This document shows positions 6,808 through 13,300 of a DNA stretch of 15,541 nt, piece by piece (position 1 is the stretch's first letter; each line of letters begins with the position of its first letter). A model generated the notes under the pieces. The model did not search any database and had not been told where the DNA came from. It was given only the letters and a program-made list of their open reading frames with translations. A program made the position numbers and the translations under genes. Source of the DNA: Flavobacteriales bacterium UBA5939 (lineage in GTDB: Bacteria; Bacteroidota; Bacteroidia; Flavobacteriales; Schleiferiaceae); assembly GCA_002430755.1 (NCBI GenBank), contig DJCX01000011.1, positions 1 through 15,541 on the forward strand, in the 5' to 3' direction.

Positions 6808-7995
6808 ATGAACCTTCACGAATATCAAGGGAAAGAGATTTTAGCCGGTTACGGTGTACGTATCCAGCGCGGTAAAGTAGCACAAACTCCAGCAGAGGCT
6901 GTAGAGGTTGCAAAGCAGCTAACTGAAGAAACGGGTACCTCATGGTACGTGGTTAAAGCACAGGTACATGCTGGTGGTCGCGGTAAAGGCGGTGGTGTAA
7001 AGCTTGCTAAAGGCATTGATAAAGTTGAAGAAGTAGCAGATAGCATCATCGGTATGCAATTGGTGACTCCTCAAACTTCTGCAGAAGGTAAGAAAGTACA
7101 CCAAGTGTTAATCGCTGAGGATGTATACTACCCGGGCGAAAGCGAAACGTCTGAGTTCTACATGTCGGTTCTTTTGAACCGTTCTACCGGTCGCAACATG
7201 ATCATGTACTCTACAGAAGGTGGTATGGACATTGAGACTGTGGCAGAGGAAACACCACACTTGATTTTCACAGAAGAAATCGACCCAAAAGTAGGTTTGA
7301 CTGGATTCCAAGCGCGCAAAGTAGCGTTCAACTTAGGTTTGAGCGGAGCAGCGTTCAAGGATATGACCAAATTTGTAACGGCGTTGTACAAAGCATACGA
7401 AGGTGCTGATGCGTCATTGTTCGAGATCAACCCAGTACTGAAAACATCAGACGATAAAATCTTGGCGGTAGATGCAAAGGTGACTATCGACGATAACGCA
7501 TTGTACCGTCATAAGGACATCGCTGAGATGCGCGATACTCGCGAAGAAGACGCTACAGAAGTAGAAGCTGGCGAAGCTGGTTTGAACTTCGTAAAGCTAG
7601 ACGGTAACGTAGGCTGTATGGTTAACGGCGCAGGTCTTGCGATGGCCACTATGGATATTATTAAGATGGCAGGAGGTAACCCAGCCAACTTCCTGGATGT
7701 TGGTGGTACTGCTGATGCAGCACGTGTTGAGCAAGCATTCCGAATCATTCTTCGCGATGAGAACGTAAAGGCAATCTTAGTGAACATCTTCGGTGGTATC
7801 GTACGTTGTGACCGCGTTGCACAAGGTGTTGTAGACGCTTACAAGAACATGGGCAACATTAACGTGCCAATCATCGTACGTCTTCAAGGGACGAACGCTG
7901 AGGAAGCGAAGAAATTGATCGACGAGAGTGGACTAGAAGTACACAGTGCGATTGCATTGCAAGAAGCAGCTGACTTGGTTCAAGAGTTGGTATAA
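6808..7995 (+). CDS. sucC: Succinyl-CoA synthetase beta subunit (ADP-forming)
   Basis: SucC pairs with SucD in the TCA cycle to interconvert succinyl-CoA and succinate with formation of ATP (or GTP). The protein is 395 residues from the ATG at 6808, beginning MNLHEYQGKEIL, the family's invariant N-terminus; E. coli SucC is 388 residues. The ATP-grasp domain shows VKAQVHAGGRGKGGGVKLAK near 49-68 and FEINPV around residue 205. The C-terminal CoA-ligase domain shows GNVGCMVNGAGLAMATMD, FLDVGGTA and NIFGGIVRCDRVAQGV, the last holding the subunit-contact loop. An AAGGAAAAA purine run ends 1 base before the ATG. sucD is not adjacent, which is common in this phylum. Codon choice (GTA, GGT, CGT, AAC, GAA) is visibly narrower than in its neighbours, fitting high expression. 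It appears monocistronic, with a promoter box upstream and a strong terminator downstream. Confidence 0.97.
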   Translation: MNLHEYQGKEILAGYGVRIQRGKVAQTPAEAVEVAKQLTEETGTSWYVVKAQVHAGGRGKGGGVKLAKGIDKVEEVADSIIGMQLVTPQTSAEGKKVHQVLIAEDVYYPGESETSEFYMSVLLNRSTGRNMIMYSTEGGMDIETVAEETPHLIFTEEIDPKVGLTGFQARKVAFNLGLSGAAFKDMTKFVTALYKAYEGADASLFEINPVLKTSDDKILAVDAKVTIDDNALYRHKDIAEMRDTREEDATEVEAGEAGLNFVKLDGNVGCMVNGAGLAMATMDIIKMAGGNPANFLDVGGTADAARVEQAFRIILRDENVKAILVNIFGGIVRCDRVAQGVVDAYKNMGNINVPIIVRLQGTNAEEAKKLIDESGLEVHSAIALQEAADLVQELV

Positions 7996-8020
7996 GTCCA
8001 AAGAGATAATCTTAAATTAG

Positions 8021-8048
8021 CCCCGAGCACAAGTGCTCGGGGTTTTTT
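8021..8048 (+). terminator. Intrinsic terminator of sucC, abutting the pnuC start codon
   Basis: A 9-bp perfect stem, CCCCGAGCA (8021-8029) with TGCTCGGGG (8034-8042), a CAAG loop, and six T residues at 8043-8048. This is a textbook Rho-independent terminator 25 bases after the sucC stop. The last T is immediately followed by the ATG of the pnuC-family gene at 8049. Any transcript that starts upstream and reads into pnuC must therefore pass this hairpin, and its 3' arm would cover the ribosome-landing site. Confidence 0.9.
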
Positions 8049-8597
8049 ATGTCCTTAGATTTTATTTTAGAATGGAGCGCGACGCTGCTGAGTCTGATCT
8101 TCCTTGTAGGAATCATTCAGCGAAAGGTATGGGCATGGCCGGCAGGAACCTTGTCCAGTGCGCTGTCGGTGGTTTTATTCTTCCGCATTGGACTCTACGC
8201 GGAAACTGGACTTTATGTTTTTTATGTAGTAATGGGTTTTTACGGTTGGTCTCAATGGCGCAAGAATACTTCAGAGGCGACGGTTGCACTTGTTGATATC
8301 TCAGTAAAAACGCAGCTTTTAGCCCTATTAGGAATCCCTCTGGCCATAATCCTAGGATTCGGGTTAAACACATTGCCCGGCGTTAGTTTTGCCTATTTCG
8401 ATTCCTTTACCACTGTCTTTGGATTATGGGCTACTTGGCAGGAAACCAGACGAATACGAACTGCTTTTCACTATTGGATTCCCTTGAATATTGCCTCTAT
8501 GGTACTTTATGGAATGAAGGGATTACCAGTATACGCAGGCTTAATGGGGATATATTCTATTCTAAGCGTGGTCGGATTTATACGATGGCGCAAATAA
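8049..8597 (+). CDS. pnuC: PnuC-family vitamin transporter (nicotinamide riboside or thiamine type)
   Basis: An integral inner-membrane protein of 182 residues with about seven hydrophobic segments (roughly 7-23, 28-46, 50-68, 88-106, 116-131, 139-155 and 161-178). PnuC-family marks are WAWPAGTLSSAL at 28-39, LYAETGL, YVVMGFYGWSQW at 59-70 (the YGW..W motif), and the C-terminal W..LNIASMVLYGMKGLPVYAGL block. PnuC proteins carry unphosphorylated nicotinamide riboside by facilitated diffusion, with trapping by cytoplasmic phosphorylation. A Bacteroidota branch (PnuT) is thought to carry thiamine; no riboswitch or thiamine gene nearby separates the two. The ATG at 8049 is preferred because it gives the full N-terminal helix and no alternative start lies close by. 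It directly follows the T-run of the sucC terminator and there is no room for a leader. The SIS gene begins 35 bases downstream. Confidence 0.88.
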   Translation: MSLDFILEWSATLLSLIFLVGIIQRKVWAWPAGTLSSALSVVLFFRIGLYAETGLYVFYVVMGFYGWSQWRKNTSEATVALVDISVKTQLLALLGIPLAIILGFGLNTLPGVSFAYFDSFTTVFGLWATWQETRRIRTAFHYWIPLNIASMVLYGMKGLPVYAGLMGIYSILSVVGFIRWRK

Positions 8598-8632
8598 ATC
8601 AGTTATTTTAGTGGCCAATTCAGAGAATTAAG

Positions 8633-9232
8633 ATGCAAGCACAACAATACATTGACGCGGTTAAATCGACTTTAGATGCCTTAGACCCCAAAGCGCTAGA
8701 TGCTTTGGTTGAAGCATTCCATACGACCTATGAAAAGGGTGGCAACATCTACACCATGGGTAACGGAGGCTCCGGTGCCTCAGCTTCTCATGCGGCGGGT
8801 GATTTCTTAAAAGGCGCCAGCTACGGTTTAGATAAGCGTTTTAAGATGATTTGTTTGAACGATAATCTTCCCTCAATGATGGCCATTGCCAACGACATTG
8901 GTTGGGAAAGTATTTTTGTGGAGCCCTTAAAGAATTTCCTGAGCAAGGACGATTTAGTGATCGGTATCAGCGGTTCTGGAAACAGCAAAAATGTGGTTAA
9001 TGCCCTCGAATATGCCAACGCACAAGGCGCTACCACAGTAGCGATGAGTGGATTTAAGGGCGGTAAAATCTCAGAAATTGCCACCATCAACGTACATGCG
9101 CCTGTAATGGACATGGAAGTCACGGAAGATGTGCATATGGTCATCTTCAACATCGTAAAGAAGCAAATGATGGCGCGCTTGATGGGGGATAATCCATCCA
9201 TGGGCGATACCTACGACCAAAGAATAGGCTAA
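8633..9232 (+). CDS. GmhA-like SIS-domain phosphosugar isomerase
   Basis: A 199-residue single SIS-domain protein resembling sedoheptulose-7-phosphate isomerase (GmhA). The sugar-phosphate loops are GNGGSGASASH at 43-53 and ISGSGNSKNV at 112-121, with ANDIGWESIF at 86-95 and TEDVHMVIFNI at 164-174. Against my recollection of E. coli GmhA, the catalytic Glu65 aligns with Asp57 and the catalytic His180 aligns with Asn173, so both are changed. It probably still binds a phosphosugar, but classical GmhA chemistry is doubtful. The stop overlaps the start of the next gene by 1 base (TAATG), coupling it to a WlbA-type nucleotide-sugar dehydrogenase. Together they point to surface-polysaccharide sugar synthesis, although no glycosyltransferase or heptose kinase is next to them. 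Database annotation would probably be SIS domain protein or phosphoheptose isomerase. Confidence 0.85.
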   Translation: MQAQQYIDAVKSTLDALDPKALDALVEAFHTTYEKGGNIYTMGNGGSGASASHAAGDFLKGASYGLDKRFKMICLNDNLPSMMAIANDIGWESIFVEPLKNFLSKDDLVIGISGSGNSKNVVNALEYANAQGATTVAMSGFKGGKISEIATINVHAPVMDMEVTEDVHMVIFNIVKKQMMARLMGDNPSMGDTYDQRIG

Positions 9233-10212
9233 TGAAGCGTTTTGCGCTCATTGGTGCGGCAGGATACATTGCGCCACGACATTTAAAAGCCATCGCAGAT
9301 TGTGGTGGAGTGCTCGTAGCGGCTTACGATCCTAGCGACAGTGTTGGTCATTTGGACGCCTATTTTCCTGAAGCTGCATTTTTTACAGAATTCGAACGTT
9401 TTGACCGTCATTTGAATAAGCTCAGTGATGCTGGGAAAGGGGTGGATTATATTTCAATATGCTCCCCAAACTACCTGCACGACAGTCATATTAGATACGC
9501 ATTACGCAGCGGTGCGCACTGTATTTGTGAGAAGCCATTGACCCTCCGTCCTTGGAACATTGATGGTTTAACTAAAGTTAGTCAAAACACAGGTAATCAA
9601 GTATATACAATTCTTCAATTGCGATTGCACGAAAACGTGATTGCGTTGAAGAAAGAGGTTCAAAAGAGACTCCAGGAGGATCCGAATCATGTGTTCGACG
9701 TAGATCTGACGTACATTACTTCGAGAGGAAATTGGTATTACGCTTCATGGAAGGGTGATGAAGAAAAGAGTGGAGGTATTGCGACCAATATTGGGGTCCA
9801 TTTCTTCGATATGCTACACTGGATCTTCGGGGATTTAAAGGATCAAAAAGTATACACAAGAACCCACGATCGTGCATCGGGTACGATGTACTTCAAAAAT
9901 GCGAAAGTCCGTTGGTTTTTAAGTATCAATGCCGATACACTCCCGGATAGTGTGAAAGGGCAAGGAGGTCGTATACACCGATCGTTGAGTTTCGATTCTT
10001 GGTCGTTCGATTTTACCGAGGGTTTCACAGAATTACACAGCACATCTTACAGACACATCCTAGAGGGTGGAGGTTTCAATGAGAAGGCAGCAGAAGCGGC
10101 GATAGAAATCGTTCACGACATGCGAGAGCAGGAATTGGCCCCAATGGGCGAGGATGCTCATCCACTAGCTGACCTACCTCTTGCTGCACACCCGTTCTAC
10201 CCAAAGAAATAG
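9232..10212 (+). CDS. wlbA: WlbA/WbpB-type UDP-N-acetylglucosaminuronate 3-dehydrogenase (Gfo/Idh/MocA family)
   Basis: A 326-residue Gfo/Idh/MocA oxidoreductase. Its closest recognisable subfamily is WlbA/WbpB, which oxidises C3 of UDP-GlcNAc-uronate on the way to 2,3-diamino-uronate sugars of surface polysaccharide. The Rossmann fold opens FALIGAAGYIAPRHLKAI. AYDPSDSVG, YFPEAAFFTEFERFDRHL and ICSPNYLHDSHIRYAL follow, then CEKPL at 99-103 with catalytic Lys101. LQLRLHENVIAL, TYITSRGNWYYASWKGDE and GGIATNIGVHFFDML place the second catalytic residue at His190 with Asp193. In characterised WlbA the corresponding residues are a Lys and a His, and both are kept here. It overlaps the SIS gene by 1 base. 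The partner enzymes for this pathway (UDP-GlcNAc 6-dehydrogenase, aminotransferase, acetyltransferase, epimerase) are not in the window. It is followed by a 116-base gap before dnaE. Confidence 0.9.
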   Translation: MKRFALIGAAGYIAPRHLKAIADCGGVLVAAYDPSDSVGHLDAYFPEAAFFTEFERFDRHLNKLSDAGKGVDYISICSPNYLHDSHIRYALRSGAHCICEKPLTLRPWNIDGLTKVSQNTGNQVYTILQLRLHENVIALKKEVQKRLQEDPNHVFDVDLTYITSRGNWYYASWKGDEEKSGGIATNIGVHFFDMLHWIFGDLKDQKVYTRTHDRASGTMYFKNAKVRWFLSINADTLPDSVKGQGGRIHRSLSFDSWSFDFTEGFTELHSTSYRHILEGGGFNEKAAEAAIEIVHDMREQELAPMGEDAHPLADLPLAAHPFYPKK

Positions 10213-10223
10213 TGTTTAAACAT

Positions 10224-10246
10224 CTCTTTACCAACCAGTTAAAGAG
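10224..10246. repeat. Short inverted repeat after wlbA
   Basis: CTCTTTA (10224-10230) and TAAAGAG (10240-10246) form a perfect 7-bp inverted repeat with a 9-base spacer, starting 12 bases after the wlbA stop. It could be a weak transcript-end structure or a protein-binding site. No T-run follows on the plus strand, and the stem is A/T-rich, so it is not a convincing intrinsic terminator. It lies 11 bases before the DnaA box. Confidence 0.35.
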
Positions 10247-10256
10247 TAGTCAATAG

Positions 10257-10265
10257 TTATCCACA
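10257..10265 (+). promoter_or_regulatory. Perfect consensus DnaA box upstream of dnaE
   Basis: TTATCCACA is an exact match to the consensus DnaA-binding 9-mer. It lies in the 116-base gap between wlbA and dnaE, 63 bases before the dnaE ATG and 28 bases before the start of the putative -7 box. I noticed no second perfect copy in the window by eye. The position fits a DnaA-controlled promoter of a replication gene, but no experimental support can be read from sequence alone. Confidence 0.5.
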
Positions 10266-10292
10266 CCCGTTTTATTTTGCTGCGTCATTTGT

Positions 10293-10300
10293 TAGATTTG
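10293..10300 (+). promoter_or_regulatory. -7 promoter box of dnaE (TAnnTTTG type)
   Basis: TAGATTTG is a perfect match to the Bacteroidota -7 consensus TAnnTTTG, 28 bases before the dnaE ATG. No exact -33 TTTG is found at 19-20 bases upstream; the nearest is GTTTTA ending at 10274. The leader contains a CAGCT-CAGCT tandem at 10307-10316 and no strong Shine-Dalgarno apart from a weak AGGA at 10320-10323. Confidence 0.5.
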
Positions 10301-10328
10301 AGTATTCAGCTCAGCTAACAGGATACCT

Positions 10329-13300
10329 ATGTTTTTAATTTTTGATACCGAGACTACCGGTTTTCCAAAAGATTGGAATGCGCCCATCACGGATTTAGAC
10401 AATTGGCCACGTGTGGTGCAATTGGCTTGGCAAATCCATGACGAGGAAGGGGCATTGGTCGAGGTTCAAGACCACATCATCTATCCGGACGGTTTCGATA
10501 TTCCGTTTAATTCGACGAAAATTCACGGTATTTCTACCGAGCGAGCACGCAATGAAGGTAAGCCACTTGAAGAAGTACTTGCGCTGTTCGAAGCCTCCAT
10601 GGACAAGTGTGAATACCTCATAGGTCACAACGTCAAATTTGATCTCAACGTCACAGGCTGTGAATATTACAGGGTAAAAGGAGAAAATCCTCTAGACCAG
10701 AAGACACCGGTAGATTCTTGTACAGAGACCACTGCGGAACTATGTCAGCTGCCCGGTGGACGAGGGGGTAGATACAAACTTCCAAAACTCGAGGAGCTCT
10801 ATTTCCACTTGTTCAATGAAGGTTTTGCAGAAGCACATAATGCGGCATTTGACGTCGAGGCGACGGCCCGTGTTTTCTTAGAGTTGGTTCGATTAAATAT
10901 CATTACACCTGAGTCTATTGGGAAGGATCAGGATTTTTTAAGTCGATTCAAAACCGCTAATCCTTCAACTATTCAAGCCATTGGCCTTGCTGTCGAGGAA
11001 GCCAAGAAAAAGCGGGCTGAAGGCCTAGGGAAATCAGAAACAACAAATACTACAGCTTCCAAATCGACTGCTTTGCATGCAGCCGATGTTGAGTTTGCCC
11101 ATCTGCATAACCACACGCAGTTCTCTATACTACAGGCAACCACAGTAGTGGCAGATTTAGTAAATGCGGCAGTGGATAATGGACACGCAGGTGTTGCCAT
11201 TACCGATCTCGGTAACCTGATGGGTGCTTTCCATTTCAATCGTTCAGTCATGAAAGTCCCTGGAAACAGGGAGGCCTACGAGCACAACGAGAAAGTAAAA
11301 GCGGGCGAGCTTGACGAGCCGCTCAAAGAATATCCCTTTGTCGGCGTTATCGGCTGTGAATTCTACGTTTGTGAGGACCGCCTTGACCGCAGTAAAAAGG
11401 ACGACGGTTACCAAATTGTTGTTTTAGCGAAAAACAAAAACGGCTACCACAACCTTGCAAAACTCAGTAGTGAAGGGATGTTGAACGGGTATTACTATGT
11501 ACCTCGTATCGACAAGAGCGTACTTCTAGAGCACAAGGATGACCTCATTGTGCTTTCGGGTGGGCTGCGCGGTGAAGTGCAGCATTTGTACTTAAACGTA
11601 GGAGAGACACAAGCCAGAGCCGCCTTAGAATGGTGGCATGAACACTTTGGTGACGATTTTTACCTCGAGCTCAATAGACATGGGTTGGACGAGGAGGATC
11701 ACGTCAATCTTCAACTCTTGAAATATGCTGAAGAATACGGCATTAAATACATCGCAGCCAACAATACCTTCTATCTCACTCAAGACAACGCAGAGGCTCA
11801 TGATATTTTGCTTTGTGTAAAAGAAGGGGCGCAAAAGAGCACGCCTATTGGCCGAGGCCGAGGATTCCGTTACGGATTCCCGAACCAAGAGTTCTACTTT
11901 AAGAGCAAAGAAGAAATGGTGGAGCTGTTTTCAGATATTCCGGAAGCACTCAATACCACAAAAGAGATCCTCGATAAGGTCGAACTCTATCCATTGGAGC
12001 GCAATGTTTTACTCCCAGCCTTTGATATCCCTGAGCAATTCCAAGATCCGCAGGATGCTGTAGACGGTGGACAGCGCGGTGAGAACGCCTACCTCAGGCA
12101 TTTGACCTATGAAGGTGCAAAGGCGCGTTATGGTGAGATCACACCAGATGTTGACGAGCGATTGGACTTTGAATTAGAGACTATTGCACGTACGGGGTAT
12201 CCTGGATACTTCTTGATCGTACAGGACTTCTGTGAAGCTGCACGCCAAATGGGTGTGAGTGTGGGTCCTGGTCGTGGTTCTGCAGCGGGTTCTGCAGTAG
12301 CCTATGCCACAGGAATTACCAATGTTGACCCCATTAAGTACGACCTGCTTTTCGAGCGTTTCTTGAATCCAGAACGTGTATCGCTTCCCGATATTGATAT
12401 TGATTTTGACGACGAGGGTCGTGATAAGGTCATTCAATACGTGATTGATAAATACGGTGCACCTCAGGTCGCTCAAATCATTACGTATGGCTCTATGGCC
12501 GCCAAGAGTTCTATCCGTGATGCAGGACGAGTACTTGAGCTTCCATTACCGGATACCGACCGCATAGCCAAGCTCATCCCGGATATGACCAAGCTCAAGA
12601 AACTTTGGGCACTCGATGAAAAAGGGCTTAAGAGTAAATTCAATGCAGAGGACGCGGCTATGGTGCGTCAGCTGAAAGAACTTTCCGAAGGAGATTCTCT
12701 CGAAGCGACAACCATCAACCAAGCACTGGTGTTGGAGGGCTCTTTGCGCAATACAGGTATTCATGCTTGTGGGGTAATTATCACCCCAAGCGATATCCGT
12801 GAGCTCGTACCTGTGGCTCGTGCCAAGGATAGCGACATGTGGTGTACGCAGTTTGATAACTCGGTGGTAGAAGATGCCGGTTTGCTCAAGATGGATTTCT
12901 TGGGACTTCGAACGCTTACCATCATCAAGGAAGCTTGTCGATTGGTCAAGCAACGTCACGGGGTAGAATTGGACCCAGATGCTTTCCCGCTTGACGATAC
13001 CAAGACCTATGAGTTGTTCCAACGCGGTGAAACTGTAGGTATTTTCCAGTACGAAAGTGCGGGTATGCAGAAGTATTTGAAGGAGCTCAAGCCTACAGAA
13101 TTTGCAGACCTCATTGCCATGAACGCCCTATACCGCCCGGGTCCATTAGAGTACATTCCTGAGTTCATTGACCGTAAGCACGGGAGAAAGGAGATAAGCT
13201 ATGACCTCGACGCCATGGAGGGCAAACTCAAGGAGACCTATGGAATTACGGTGTATCAGGAGCAAGTAATGCTGTTGTCACAGGAATTGGCAGGCTTTAC

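Noticed and set aside
8033..8296. 87-codon plus-strand frame overlapping the terminator
   Set aside because: It is out of frame with the PnuC protein, whose seven hydrophobic segments and family motifs lie in the frame starting at 8049.
8821..9201. 126-codon minus-strand open frame
   Set aside because: Antisense to the SIS-domain gene; hydrophobic translation is a by-product of the sense codons.
10224..10246. Inverted repeat as an intrinsic terminator of wlbA
   Set aside because: A/T-rich 7-bp stem, 9-base loop and no T-run afterwards; kept only as a repeat.
12546..13022. 158-codon minus-strand open frame
   Set aside because: Lies fully inside dnaE on the opposite strand, where the sense frame is a conserved polymerase core.
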